Shown piece after piece: positions 26,147 through 35,792 of a DNA stretch of 64,000 nt. The translations under genes and the position numbers were made by a program. A model generated the notes under the pieces. The model searched no databases. It was given only the letters and a program-made list of their open reading frames with translations, and was not told where the DNA came from. The DNA is from Pseudomonas kielensis (GTDB lineage Bacteria; Pseudomonadota; Gammaproteobacteria; Pseudomonadales; Pseudomonadaceae): the NCBI RefSeq assembly GCF_014236655.1, contig NZ_JACMYG010000002.1:310001-374000 (forward strand), written 5' to 3'. The stretch's first letter is position 1. Each line of letters opens with the position of its first letter.

Positions 26147-28189
26147 ATGTATTTGTCAGCGCTCACGATTCAGAATTTCCGGCAGTTTGGAGCTGGACGG
26201 CAGGGGTTGGTAATTCGCTTCAACAATGGCGTCACAGCGCTGGTAGGCGAGAACGATGCGGGCAAGTCGTCCGTAATTGACGCATTGCGGTTGGTGCTGC
26301 AGACCCGGGATGGGGAGTACGTACGCTTGCAGCCTGACGACTTCCATTTCCCTGAGAATGGTCAACAAGCCCATCAGATCAAGATCGTAGCAAAGTTCTC
26401 CGCCCTCTCGACTGCCGAGCAAGGCGCTTTATCAGAGTACGTCACGTTTAACAAGCAAGAAGCTGCGGTGTATGTGCACTGGACTGCACGCCGACTGAAT
26501 GACGATCAGTTGGCTCGTCGCTGGGTTGATATCGCGGTCCGTAGCGGCCATGGCGGAGGAGGGCCAAGCTTAGACGTCAATGTGCGTCAGTTGCTAGCCG
26601 CCGCGTATCTGCGACCGCTGCGCGATGCTGAGCGCGAGATGTCGCCTGGCCGTGGGTCTCGACTGTCCCAGGTTCTGAAAAACTTTCCTCACATCAAGCA
26701 CGGTGCTGATTTTAACGCTGACCAACCTCTTGCAGACCTCAATCCTGCCAGCCTGAGCCTTGCGGGTTTGGCGGAGTATCTGCGTCACCTGGTCAACCTG
26801 CACGGGGGCGTGAAGAAGGCCCAGGACACGATCAACGATAACTACCTCTCCCACCTAGGGTTGGAGGGCGATGATCTGCACAGCCACATCAACTTTGTAG
26901 AGGGCGGGTCGGAGTCATCGCGCTTGCGCCAGATCCTTGAGCGCCTGGAACTCGGGCTACTAGATCAGCAATCTGGTGATACGAAGGGTTCCTACGGACT
27001 TGGTTCCAACAACCTGCTGTTCATGGCCTGCGAGCTGCTACTTCTGGGTAGAGAGCCTGACGGGCTGCCTTTGCTGCTGATCGAGGAACCGGAGGCGCAC
27101 CTGCATCCTCAGCGGCAACTGCGGCTGATGGAATTTTTGGAAGCTGCGGCCAAACCAATGGCATGCAAGCTGGAAGAGCCCAACCTGGAAGAGATCAATC
27201 AGCAGCGCCCCGTGCAGATCATCCTGACCACTCACAGCCCCAATCTGAGTTCCAAGATCGCATTGAATAACCTCGTGCTCATGCATCGGCACAAGGCCTA
27301 CTCGCTCGCGGAGCAGCAAACTAACCTTGATGCAACCGATTACCGGTTTCTGGCGCGGTTCCTGGACGTCACCAAAGCCAACCTGTTCTTTGCACGAGGT
27401 GTGCTCATCGTTGAGGGGGATGGGGAGGCTATCCTGCTGCCAGCACTGGCGAAGATCATGGGCCGGGATTTCACCCGGCACGGGGTTTCCGTGGTGAATG
27501 TGGGCGGCACCGGGCTCGGTCGATACTCTCGCATACTGCAACGGGCGATACCGGAGGAGGGTACGCTCAATATCCCTGTCGCCAGAGTCGCAGACATGGA
27601 TGTGATGCCTGACTGCGCTCCGGCAATCTTGGGACTGGTGGACGATGACAACGATCCCAGGTGGAACGGGAAGCACCGTCGGTGGAAAGCCATGAGGCAT
27701 TTCGGGGATGATGAGAAAACCCGTGATGAAGCCCTAGCGGCTCGTCGCACAAACCTCAAAAGCGACGATGCCCAGAACGTTCAAACCTTCATCGCGAATC
27801 ACTGGACGCTCGAATACGACCTGGCATACGCGGGCCTTGCGAAGGAGCTTTTAGTAGCCGCCAGGCTCGCGGCAAATGATGACGCGCTGAACATGGAGCG
27901 GAAAAAAGTTAAGGAGGTCGTCGAGGCGGCAGAAGCAGAGTTTGAGCAGCTTCGCCAGTCAACGGACACCCATGCCCATCTCTGCTCACACATTTACAGC
28001 CTGTTCACGTCTAGGACTGCATCCAAAGCCATCACTGCACAATATCTGGTCGACTTGTTGGAGGATTGCCTGCAGCGCCAAGTGCTCAGCCACGAGCAGA
28101 TTATGGGTTGGCTGCCAGGGTATCTAACCGAGGCGATTACCTACGTGACAACGCGTCTCGAGTTAACTCAAGAACCGTCCGGAGATTGA
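26147..28189 (+). CDS. OLD-family ATPase/TOPRIM nuclease (GajA-like)
   Basis: 680 residues. The ABC-type ATPase has Walker A GENDAGKS (34-41), a signature-like GSNNLLFMA, Walker B LLLIEEPEAHLHP (about 310-322) and TTHSP (about 360). The C-terminal TOPRIM domain has LIVEGDGEAILLP (about 418-430) and the acidic ADMD (about 480). This order defines OLD nucleases; pairing with a UvrD-like helicase places it in class 2, the class that includes Gabija GajA. GajA is usually nearer 580 residues, so this copy has an extended C-terminus. AGGA precedes the ATG. The gene starts 92 bp after the NACHT gene and ends 2 bp before the helicase gene. Confidence 0.9.
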   Translation: MYLSALTIQNFRQFGAGRQGLVIRFNNGVTALVGENDAGKSSVIDALRLVLQTRDGEYVRLQPDDFHFPENGQQAHQIKIVAKFSALSTAEQGALSEYVTFNKQEAAVYVHWTARRLNDDQLARRWVDIAVRSGHGGGGPSLDVNVRQLLAAAYLRPLRDAEREMSPGRGSRLSQVLKNFPHIKHGADFNADQPLADLNPASLSLAGLAEYLRHLVNLHGGVKKAQDTINDNYLSHLGLEGDDLHSHINFVEGGSESSRLRQILERLELGLLDQQSGDTKGSYGLGSNNLLFMACELLLLGREPDGLPLLLIEEPEAHLHPQRQLRLMEFLEAAAKPMACKLEEPNLEEINQQRPVQIILTTHSPNLSSKIALNNLVLMHRHKAYSLAEQQTNLDATDYRFLARFLDVTKANLFFARGVLIVEGDGEAILLPALAKIMGRDFTRHGVSVVNVGGTGLGRYSRILQRAIPEEGTLNIPVARVADMDVMPDCAPAILGLVDDDNDPRWNGKHRRWKAMRHFGDDEKTRDEALAARRTNLKSDDAQNVQTFIANHWTLEYDLAYAGLAKELLVAARLAANDDALNMERKKVKEVVEAAEAEFEQLRQSTDTHAHLCSHIYSLFTSRTASKAITAQYLVDLLEDCLQRQVLSHEQIMGWLPGYLTEAITYVTTRLELTQEPSGD

Positions 28190-28191
28190 TC

Positions 28192-30219
28192 ATGACCGCG
28201 TTTCGAGATTTGGTGTCCGAGATTACGGAGGATGACGTTGCCTGGGTCGTTGAACTCATGAAGCTCAAGGAGCTCGATGCGCCTCGAATCGAGTTCCTAC
28301 GATCGCGTGAGACGCTGGATGTCTCCGCATGTCCTGGGAGCGGCAAAACGACGATGGTCGTCGCGAAGCTTGCTATTCTCGCGCGCAAGTGGACGAGCCG
28401 TACCCGCGGTATCTGCGTCCTATCCCATACGAATGTTGCGCGTCACGAAATTGAGCACCGGCTCGGGAACACCGAAATGGGACAGCGGCTGCTCAGCTAC
28501 CCACACTACATAGATACGATCCACGGCTTTGTCAGCCGATTTCTCGCCACGCCATGGCTGCTATCTGCCGGGTTTCGGTTCACATCCATCGATGATGAGC
28601 TGACGCATCGCATGCGCTTCAATTGCATGACGCTCGCTGATAGAAAAAAAGTCCGTGGATATTTCGAGCGTAGCAAATTCAAAGCTGAGAGTCTCAGGCT
28701 GACCAGCACCGACTTCACCGACCCGCTCACAGGCAATAACTTTCCCTGTGGTCCGGATGCTGACAGCTATAAAATCATGGCAGCCGCGATGGGTGAGGCC
28801 GCCAAGCGTGGTTACTTTTGCTATGACGAGATCTTCGTTCTGGGCAAGGCACAACTAACCGAACGACCGGGCGTTGGCGCATCCCTCCGGCACCGTTTCC
28901 CCTGTGTACTTGTTGACGAAATGCAGGACACGTCTGATCTTCAGAACGAATACCTCAGTACCATTTTTCCACGGGAAGATGGGGGCATCTGCGTGACACG
29001 AGTGGGCGATCCTAACCAGGCAATTTTCGACTCTGAAGCAAGCTCCCAAGGCAACGATTTCCCAGATGTCAAACAATCGCTGGACATCGCCAGCAGTTTT
29101 CGATTCGACGAATCAATCGCGCTGCTCGCTAATCCTTTTGCGTTTCATCCCGTCGCGCAGCGCCTTAGAGGGCTTCGCGCGAAGGGGAATGAGCAACGGC
29201 TACCTCATACCATTTTCGTTTTCCCGGATGGAGATTGCGGCGAGGTGCTCGATGCTTATGGTCGCCACGTACTGCAGCACCTTCCTATAGATCTGCTTCA
29301 GAAAGCGACCATCACTGCTCTAGGCTTTACGCACAAGGGCATAGACCCGGAAGACCAGGACGAGCATTACCCCAAAACAGTGGCGCATTACTGGGGGAAG
29401 TACGACCGCAACGCCGGTGGCTCAGGTTACAAGCCACCCACACTTGTGGAGCGACTACGTTTAGCCAGGCATCACCTTACTAAAGGGGAAACGGCGCATC
29501 AGGCGGTGGAGGAGATGGCTCGTGCGTTGATCCACCTGGCGAACCTGTCTGATCCTCGTATGAGGATCAAGCCTGGAGCGCGGCAGCACGTCCAGGTACA
29601 ACAGCTATTGATCAAGCCTGATGATCTGCAACAGTACCAACACCTGGTAGTCGAGGTTTTGTTCAGCTCCGAAACGATCAGCCAGCGTCGCTGGAAGGTA
29701 CTGGGACATCGCTTCTCATCACTTGCGAAGGTACTCGCGGCTACCAACGAGCTATCGGAGGCTGGAAAGGACTATCTGGGTTGGGTAGAAGACGCTCAGG
29801 AGACTATCCAAGAGGAAACCGTCGCGCCGTCAATAAATACGTATCGATGCGTGCACGAGCAAAGAACGGTCGACATCAAGCTTGGCTCCGTTCATTCGGC
29901 TAAGGGCCAAACACATACCGCGACACTGGTTCTGGAAACGTATAACTATGGCCATGTACTCAACAGCCTGATGCCCTGGATGCTGGGGCAACAGTGTCAT
30001 GGCGGCAAGTCTGTGAAGATTCGCCAGAGGAGGCGCCTTCTGGCGATGTATGTCGCCATGACCAGGCCAACACACCTGCTGTGTTTGGCGATTAGCAGGC
30101 GATCACTGGGAGAAGGTGAAGCGTTTGAGCAGAGTCGCCAGATGTTGATCGATCAAGGCTGGAACGTTCATCAGATAGTACCCAGAAACACCGTCGATAG
30201 TGTTGATCCAACTCCGTGA
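28192..30219 (+). CDS. UvrD/PcrA-like superfamily 1 helicase (GajB-like)
   Basis: 675 residues from the ATG immediately after the OLD stop. Helicase motifs are intact: I CPGSGKTT (47-54), Ia SHTNVA, II VLVDEMQDT (about 239-247), III GDPNQAIF, IV/V VHSAKGQTH (about 567) and VI YVAMTRPTHLL (about 620). It is longer than typical GajB and motif II has E-M-Q-D in place of the usual E-A-Q-D. It forms a tight two-gene unit with the OLD nuclease. In Gabija the helicase senses or processes DNA ends and stimulates nuclease activity; that role is transferred by analogy. Confidence 0.92.
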   Translation: MTAFRDLVSEITEDDVAWVVELMKLKELDAPRIEFLRSRETLDVSACPGSGKTTMVVAKLAILARKWTSRTRGICVLSHTNVARHEIEHRLGNTEMGQRLLSYPHYIDTIHGFVSRFLATPWLLSAGFRFTSIDDELTHRMRFNCMTLADRKKVRGYFERSKFKAESLRLTSTDFTDPLTGNNFPCGPDADSYKIMAAAMGEAAKRGYFCYDEIFVLGKAQLTERPGVGASLRHRFPCVLVDEMQDTSDLQNEYLSTIFPREDGGICVTRVGDPNQAIFDSEASSQGNDFPDVKQSLDIASSFRFDESIALLANPFAFHPVAQRLRGLRAKGNEQRLPHTIFVFPDGDCGEVLDAYGRHVLQHLPIDLLQKATITALGFTHKGIDPEDQDEHYPKTVAHYWGKYDRNAGGSGYKPPTLVERLRLARHHLTKGETAHQAVEEMARALIHLANLSDPRMRIKPGARQHVQVQQLLIKPDDLQQYQHLVVEVLFSSETISQRRWKVLGHRFSSLAKVLAATNELSEAGKDYLGWVEDAQETIQEETVAPSINTYRCVHEQRTVDIKLGSVHSAKGQTHTATLVLETYNYGHVLNSLMPWMLGQQCHGGKSVKIRQRRRLLAMYVAMTRPTHLLCLAISRRSLGEGEAFEQSRQMLIDQGWNVHQIVPRNTVDSVDPTP

Positions 30220-30306
30220 AAACTTGCGCTTTTGTTAGCCTCCGATAAGGTGGAAGTTATTCGTCTTGAATTTTTGGCACTCATCTCCTGTGCAACCTCA
30301 GAGACA

Positions 30307-31368
30307 ATGAGAATGAATGCAAGCCCCTGTCTGCCACCCTATGTGGGCAAGACAACCGTTTATATAGATCAAAACGTACTGACCATGGCTGTCAAAGGCC
30401 ACGACCCTGCATTCTTTACATCGTTACTTGACCGATTTCAGGTCATCTACTCGGACGAGACGCTGCGTGAGATCAAGCGCAGCGGCCAGCCTGATAAATT
30501 CCTGGCAGCCCTCGACTTCCTGAACGCAATGCACTTCAGGTATCAGGTCAACGATAGCTTCGAGCCTACCGGGGAAATGATCCTCCATGAGGTTCCTCCC
30601 GTCCAAGCCTATGACAATTATCTCCAGGCGGAGCCGGTCTACGACATCATGTTGGCGGCAGCTCATCAAACCACACTCAAGCTCTACGGGGGCCGCAGCG
30701 ACTCGACTTTCACCGAAATAGCCTCTGAACAGATCGACGCGTTCGATGGCCTAATCAAAAGTCTGTCTGCCCCTCTTGCCCAACTCGACCATACCCACCC
30801 TCATCTGCGCGCGCCCATCGAGCAATACCTCAAAATCCTAAAGTCCCAGTACGAACAAGTTTCTGTGATGGCCGCCGCCGAGATGAGGAAACACATCAGC
30901 GATGAGAGAGATCAATCGGGAGTGAAAAATTACCGGGCCTCGGTTGGATTGGGTCCGAAGGAACTCAACAACATAAAGCCTCCTCGCGTCATTGAGAAAA
31001 TATGGCAGGCCTATCAGGACCTTGATGGCTACCGCGGTCGGGGCTACTCGATCGAAAACTTCCTCGGCATCGCCGCCACGCCTCTGTACAGCCGAGACAT
31101 GCACGTGCATGAAAAAGTTACGGCCATTTACAACTTGCTGAACGTCATTGGCTACAAGACCGACAGCAAGCTCAAGCGTGGATCCAGATATGTTGCCGCC
31201 ATCAGCGATGCTGCTCATGCGGCAATCGGATCCCGCGCTCACATTCTGCTCAGCGCAGACGAAGTTTTTGTGGACAAGGTCCGGACGATTTACGAGTTTC
31301 TTGGGGTGACCACCGAGGTGGGGCTTGTGTCTTTGGTCGACGGTAGAGTCCTAATAAAAAGCGAGTAG
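30307..31368 (+). CDS. PIN-like domain protein at the end of the defence run
   Basis: 353 residues from the ATG at 30307; longer TTG starts (30232, 30268) cannot be excluded because no start has a good ribosome binding site. Acidic residues placed as in PIN-like nucleases: D in VYIDQNVL near residue 17, E in YSDETLREIKRSG near 55, and C-terminal AAISDAAHAAI followed by LLSADEVFVDKV. The central 170 residues are helical and specific to this protein. The fold call is by motif only. It lies 87 bp downstream of the helicase, same strand, and could be an RNase effector or toxin of the system, or an independent gene. Confidence 0.65.
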   Translation: MRMNASPCLPPYVGKTTVYIDQNVLTMAVKGHDPAFFTSLLDRFQVIYSDETLREIKRSGQPDKFLAALDFLNAMHFRYQVNDSFEPTGEMILHEVPPVQAYDNYLQAEPVYDIMLAAAHQTTLKLYGGRSDSTFTEIASEQIDAFDGLIKSLSAPLAQLDHTHPHLRAPIEQYLKILKSQYEQVSVMAAAEMRKHISDERDQSGVKNYRASVGLGPKELNNIKPPRVIEKIWQAYQDLDGYRGRGYSIENFLGIAATPLYSRDMHVHEKVTAIYNLLNVIGYKTDSKLKRGSRYVAAISDAAHAAIGSRAHILLSADEVFVDKVRTIYEFLGVTTEVGLVSLVDGRVLIKSE

Positions 31369-31532
31369 TAGGCCATCGAATACACGCCAGCGATAAGGCC
31401 CAGTCAACAGGCATTAACCAGTAAAGCGCCAATACATCTCGGGGGACAAACGGTCGCCTGAATGCTCTTCCTTCAAACTTACGCCTGTTGATCACGCCAG
31501 TACGCAGCCCGCAGAACAGACACACAAAGGCA

Positions 31533-31556
31533 AAAGCCCGGTCGTTACCGGGCTTT
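31533..31556. terminator. bidirectional intrinsic terminator
   Basis: AAAGCCCGGT (31533-31542 region) and ACCGGGCTTT (31547-31556) form a perfect stem with a 4-nt loop flanked by A and T runs, suited to stop transcription from both the PIN gene (plus) and ginD (minus). The rest of the 31369-31776 spacer has no gene. Confidence 0.75.
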
Positions 31557-31676
31557 GCAGATCCCTCAAGGGGAGATAAAGCTCAAGTGCCTCAAGGGCT
31601 ACCAGCCAAACTCTACGAGCGGTTGGCGCACATGTCAACGCTTTACGTCTGGGACGAAGTAGCCAGGATACGTGTA

Positions 31677-31754
31677 CCGTAATGTGTAGTCGTGAGAGCT
31701 GACGCAATCCTGTCTAGAACTGTGGGCGGATTACCATGCCGTAATTTGTAGTCG
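31677..31754 (+). repeat. 16-bp direct repeat beside ginD
   Basis: CCGTAATGTGTAGTCG at 31677-31692 and CCGTAATTTGTAGTCG at 31739-31754 match at 15 of 16 positions, 62 bp apart, just downstream of the ginD stop. They do not resemble the att-like repeats. They could be binding sites for a gin protein or remnants at the cargo junction. Confidence 0.5.
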
Positions 31755-31776
31755 ATATGAAGACTACTCAGCCTGA

Positions 31777-32175
31777 TTATCGGGTGTTTCTCAACGGTGC
31801 CATTACTGACTCTACGTCCAAACCGTTCATAAGGCAGTTGTGTGCTATTACTGACAGAGCCTCGAAAAGCTTGTCTCGCTGTATTGCCAACGCAGCGTTC
31901 TCCGCTTGAAGACTTGCAATACGCTCTTCGAGACTTCTGCGCCGGCGGGCACCATCCGGATCCCTCCCGCTTTCTCTCATTTGAACAATACGCGCGGCCT
32001 CAATTCTTTCTCCACGGTCACCTCCTAGTGTAGCTCGGCTTGTCAGGCCCAGTCTGCGCTGCACCTCCGGTCGGGAAATGGGAGCGATCTCCACTCCTGA
32101 GCTAATCATCTGGGCGAGGAGAGCGTCTATTGCTTCGTCAAGAGTGCCACCCCTCAAACCCTTTCGTCGCGCCAT
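31777..32175 (-). CDS. ginD: GinD-like small accessory protein
   Basis: 132 residues from the ATG at 32175 (MARRKGLRGG). An N-terminal basic segment, a helix-turn-helix-like stretch (ISRPEVQRRLGLTSRATLGG) and a C-terminal leucine-rich coiled coil (SLEERIASLQAENAAL) fit the small fourth protein of the gin operon, reported as essential for GInt integration and excision, and recall TnpC of Tn554. It begins 8 bp after the ginC stop. Confidence 0.78.
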   Translation of the reverse strand: MARRKGLRGGTLDEAIDALLAQMISSGVEIAPISRPEVQRRLGLTSRATLGGDRGERIEAARIVQMRESGRDPDGARRRRSLEERIASLQAENAALAIQRDKLFEALSVIAHNCLMNGLDVESVMAPLRNTR

Positions 32176-32183
32176 AATTACCC

Positions 32184-34283
32184 CTAGTCGTCTGAAACCG
32201 AACTGTGTCGTTTGTCCGAGTCCGCGACCGTCATTGGACGCCCATTTGGAAACACTCGTTGCACACCTGCATTGGTGTCGCGTGCTAGGACGGATTTTAG
32301 ATTGTTGAGTTTGTCTTCCTGATCTACCAGCCATACATCGCTGCCTGCCTCTCCGGCACCGGCATCACGCATAATGGTAATTGCGTTCGTCAGATTCTCG
32401 GCTTGTCTCTCAAGGTTGGTTCGCTCCGATGGAGTGCCCATCAAATGGAGATGCGAGCAGCCATTCCAGCACTGAAGATGCTTGGGGCAGGGCGCTTGGG
32501 AGAAATCGTGAATGCACCCTCCAAAAGGTGTCACGTGCAGCGCCGTAGCGTGTACGGCAAGGAAGGCTTCTGCCGTGGTCGTGCCTTTATCTGACAGTAG
32601 CGCATGGTAACTGTCGGTCAAAGCACCCTGAATGCGCTTATGTCTTATTCCCGTATGTAGAAAGTCGATGCGGTCTCGATGACTATTGAACGCCAAGAAC
32701 TCTTGATGGGTAGCAGTGTCTTCTTCAATGCTCGTGTGTTGGTAATAGACATTCTGGTCGAGACGTTTTCGCCCCAGGGCCAGCGCCTGCTGAACATTGC
32801 TCATCCCAGTAAGATGGTAAATAGTATTTCGCCAATGGCGCGGTTGATGGCTAGTCAGCTTGATCGGTGTCCCATCAGCTTCAAATAATGAACGGCGCGA
32901 GAATATGGACGAGAATCGCGGATCCGCGCCGAGCGCTCGGTTAATGTCAACCAACATCACTCGTCGTGGGATGGCACGGAACACATTGGCCTCACGCCCC
33001 CCCAATCGAAATTGTCCTTCAAATGCGATGGCAAGTGTTTCACTCGTTTTTAGGACAACACGAAGCTTACCGCTGACATTTTCGGTAAGCGCGGCATGAC
33101 CGTGAAGTTTAGGGACTAGAAAACTCTCAATATCGCCGGCCAAGTAATGTCGCCTCCGCGCCTTGCTAGGATGGATTCCATTTCTTGAAAAGTACGCACT
33201 TAGGTTCCGAGACGCATCGCGATTCTGACTGAATCCAAGCCAGCTAAAAACTTCAGCTTCTGACATTTCCTCCTTGGGCGAGTAGTCCCAGAGCCGCCCT
33301 GGATGATCTTCTTGCCATTTAGCTATTTCTCGCTGTTCCTGGGTCAGTGACTTAAGTCGCTTGACTGCACGCCTAGCTAGAGGGACATCGCTTTCCGCAA
33401 ACCATTGAATACGAGATTGAAAATGCTTCTCCGCAAAGTACCTGATACCACATTCGATCAGGCGCTTGCCATTTGCATCTACAACTAGCTCGCCTGTTGC
33501 TCCTTTAATTGGTCTTTCGACCCAGCAGTCAAAAGGTATTACCGCTACCTCGTTCCCCCTTTGGCCTGTCGCGATCAGTAAATCGATGACGCGCAGCAAG
33601 ATTTCTTCACTGTCACTAAGCGGGTTATTTGAGCAAAGGGCGTAGGCTTCCATCGCCTCCCGAGTGGGTAGCTTCTCGTCAGATTTACGAAGTTTTACAT
33701 CACGATCGGGATCATTCAGTGAAATGTAATCGTGACGGCGCTTTTCTGGTTTTGCATCATGCTCAAAGTGGATGGCGATCTCAGTCAATTGCAGACTATC
33801 AATCGTATCCGCTATTACTTGGAGATGAGAAATTGCGTCATAGAAGTTCTTGTAGCCACTCTCGCGGAGAAAACCTACGACGCGGTCGAAATCACCTCGC
33901 GTCAAGAGTGTGGGGTCGGATACGCCGCGCTCAAACAGGGTGTTGTACAGCCGTCGAACGGCAATATTGTATGCAGCCACCATCGAAAACTTCAGGCTTC
34001 TGGTGCGTTGTAAATATACAATTAGAGCCTTGCTAAAGTCTTGGAACGCAAAGGGGAGTGGCCCCTTCGGCGGTGCAGGATAACCTGTCTTTTCCAGGGC
34101 TTGTCGGTGCGTCTCGAACGTAAGTGCATGTTTGTTAACATCCCTTTGCGGCAACCAATTTCCGATACCCCACAATGGTTCTGCCCACGGTGTTGACATC
34201 GGTAATGACCGAAAAATCGCTTGCTCCTGTGCAATAAAGTTTTCGAGGCTCAGTCTTGCCCTAGACAGCGTCATCTTCGGCAC
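32184..34283 (-). CDS. ginC: GinC-like tyrosine recombinase
   Basis: 699 residues, the largest of the three recombinases. Catalytic-domain features: TGQRGNEVAV with the first arginine (about residue 243), HQPRHWRNT with the His-x-x-Arg box (about 510), and LDQNVYYQHT with the probable tyrosine nucleophile. A C-terminal cysteine/histidine cluster (GGCIHDFSQAPCPKHLQCWNGC) may bind zinc. TnpB of Tn554 has similar length and organisation. It overlaps ginB by 23 bp, so translation is coupled. Confidence 0.85.
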   Translation of the reverse strand: MPKMTLSRARLSLENFIAQEQAIFRSLPMSTPWAEPLWGIGNWLPQRDVNKHALTFETHRQALEKTGYPAPPKGPLPFAFQDFSKALIVYLQRTRSLKFSMVAAYNIAVRRLYNTLFERGVSDPTLLTRGDFDRVVGFLRESGYKNFYDAISHLQVIADTIDSLQLTEIAIHFEHDAKPEKRRHDYISLNDPDRDVKLRKSDEKLPTREAMEAYALCSNNPLSDSEEILLRVIDLLIATGQRGNEVAVIPFDCWVERPIKGATGELVVDANGKRLIECGIRYFAEKHFQSRIQWFAESDVPLARRAVKRLKSLTQEQREIAKWQEDHPGRLWDYSPKEEMSEAEVFSWLGFSQNRDASRNLSAYFSRNGIHPSKARRRHYLAGDIESFLVPKLHGHAALTENVSGKLRVVLKTSETLAIAFEGQFRLGGREANVFRAIPRRVMLVDINRALGADPRFSSIFSRRSLFEADGTPIKLTSHQPRHWRNTIYHLTGMSNVQQALALGRKRLDQNVYYQHTSIEEDTATHQEFLAFNSHRDRIDFLHTGIRHKRIQGALTDSYHALLSDKGTTTAEAFLAVHATALHVTPFGGCIHDFSQAPCPKHLQCWNGCSHLHLMGTPSERTNLERQAENLTNAITIMRDAGAGEAGSDVWLVDQEDKLNNLKSVLARDTNAGVQRVFPNGRPMTVADSDKRHSSVSDD

Positions 34284-35781
34284 CCTCCGTGTGCTGCCGG
34301 CAGCGTTCGATCGTAGCGCTTACTGCCAGGATGGTTGTCTGATGCTGGGCGAGGGGCCGGTTATGACTCAGATCACCGGCTTGTTCTGCCATATCAATGA
34401 ACCGTTGGGCCTCCCGCTGGAGTGCGTCCTTTACCTGCTCGTGGCGGCCGTCAGCAAAGGGGTGGAACTTCTTGCAGGTGTAGCACGCGTATATAGGGTT
34501 GTAGGGACAGTGGGTATGAACGGGCAGGGCGCAGGCACCAATATCGCCTATGTATTGTGTATCAATGACGCCGCGGACTGCTGCTTCAGGAGCCGCATCG
34601 CGGCGTTGGACGATTTTCCCAGTTAATAAGCTGCGCATGATGCGTTGATAGGCCGGGCTCTCACCCAGTGCTTTCTCTTTGATCCGGGCAATGTTAGGGG
34701 TGGCCGTTACGTAAGCACGCGCTGCAACCGTGCTGTTGTGACCGAGCAGTTCAGCAATCATGTCTGCTGGAGTACCCTGATCCGCCAAGCCTTGCCCGAG
34801 GTGATGACGCAACAACATGGATACCTGATTCGGCCTATCTATCCCAGCTTCACGCAGCTCGTATTTGAGGCCTGTACCGATTTCAATAACAGAGAGACGC
34901 CTTCCACAAGGATTGACAAATAATGGTTCACAGTCGCTACCAAAACGGCGTTGAATTTCTAAAACGTGGCGTGAGATTTTCTCACCCAGGCGGGTGGTTA
35001 TCTTGCGGGGGCGCCGCTCAGGTCTGCGCTGGCCGACTTTTTTGGCCATGGGTAACCACAGGGTATAGTACTTCTCGTGACCTGCGCTCTCAATAAACTC
35101 AAAGTCAGCAATGTCAAGTGAATGAATTTGAATCGATCGAGGTGCGATCTCGAAACCCAAGTGAAGCACTATATTAAACTGAACATCCACCCAAGAGTCA
35201 TATTTAAGTTCTCGCTCAATGCGTTTGAGCAATCGAATTTCTTCATCAAGTTCTAAGCCAGACTGCGAGAGAAAAATTCGAGCATACGGGTCAACCCGAT
35301 CTGACTTTACCTCCTTGATTTTTAAATATGTGGCTGGATCGAAGCCATTGATTCCTCTATCCATTGCCCAACGATAAAACCTTCGAAATCCTACAAGTAC
35401 GGCCCTCGTTTTTTTTATCTCTTCGAGAGCAGTGATTAGTTGATGTGTGGCCCAAGGAAGTCCGGCCGCGAGATTTGTACCAGGTAAAAAACGAAGGGTA
35501 TCCGCGAACATTACCGCAGTTCGAGGTGCATATTTCTCAAGCGCATAAGCCATAAAGCCTTTGCCTATTTCGATTAGCTCTGAATTCAACTGGATCGCAC
35601 TCCAATCAATTTTCAGTGCAATTCCACCGTCGTACCAGGTCCACACCTTCAGTTGAGTATCCACATACTTTGGCTGGTCATTAGTGCGAGTCCGAATCGC
35701 AACGTGAGCGGGCCCCCTGAACACGTAAGCTGGCAAAGAGGAGGGCGGTGACGCGTGTTCTTGATCGGTTGATTTGGTCAC
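34261..35781 (-). CDS. ginB: GinB-like tyrosine recombinase
   Basis: 506 residues. The catalytic domain shows an arginine in EIAPRSIQI (R215), LLRHHLGQGLA (R325-H326), LLGHNS (H348) and the likely nucleophile Y357 in ARAYV. The position normally occupied by the first His of the HxxR box appears to be Met322. A C-terminal Cys/His cluster (CALPVHTHCPYN...CYTCKKFH) suggests zinc binding. It starts 11 bp after ginA and overlaps ginC by 23 bp. Divergent catalytic residues are usual in multi-recombinase modules. Confidence 0.82.
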   Translation of the reverse strand: MTKSTDQEHASPPSSLPAYVFRGPAHVAIRTRTNDQPKYVDTQLKVWTWYDGGIALKIDWSAIQLNSELIEIGKGFMAYALEKYAPRTAVMFADTLRFLPGTNLAAGLPWATHQLITALEEIKKTRAVLVGFRRFYRWAMDRGINGFDPATYLKIKEVKSDRVDPYARIFLSQSGLELDEEIRLLKRIERELKYDSWVDVQFNIVLHLGFEIAPRSIQIHSLDIADFEFIESAGHEKYYTLWLPMAKKVGQRRPERRPRKITTRLGEKISRHVLEIQRRFGSDCEPLFVNPCGRRLSVIEIGTGLKYELREAGIDRPNQVSMLLRHHLGQGLADQGTPADMIAELLGHNSTVAARAYVTATPNIARIKEKALGESPAYQRIMRSLLTGKIVQRRDAAPEAAVRGVIDTQYIGDIGACALPVHTHCPYNPIYACYTCKKFHPFADGRHEQVKDALQREAQRFIDMAEQAGDLSHNRPLAQHQTTILAVSATIERCRQHTEGAEDDAV

Positions 35782-35792
35782 GGCGAACCTCC

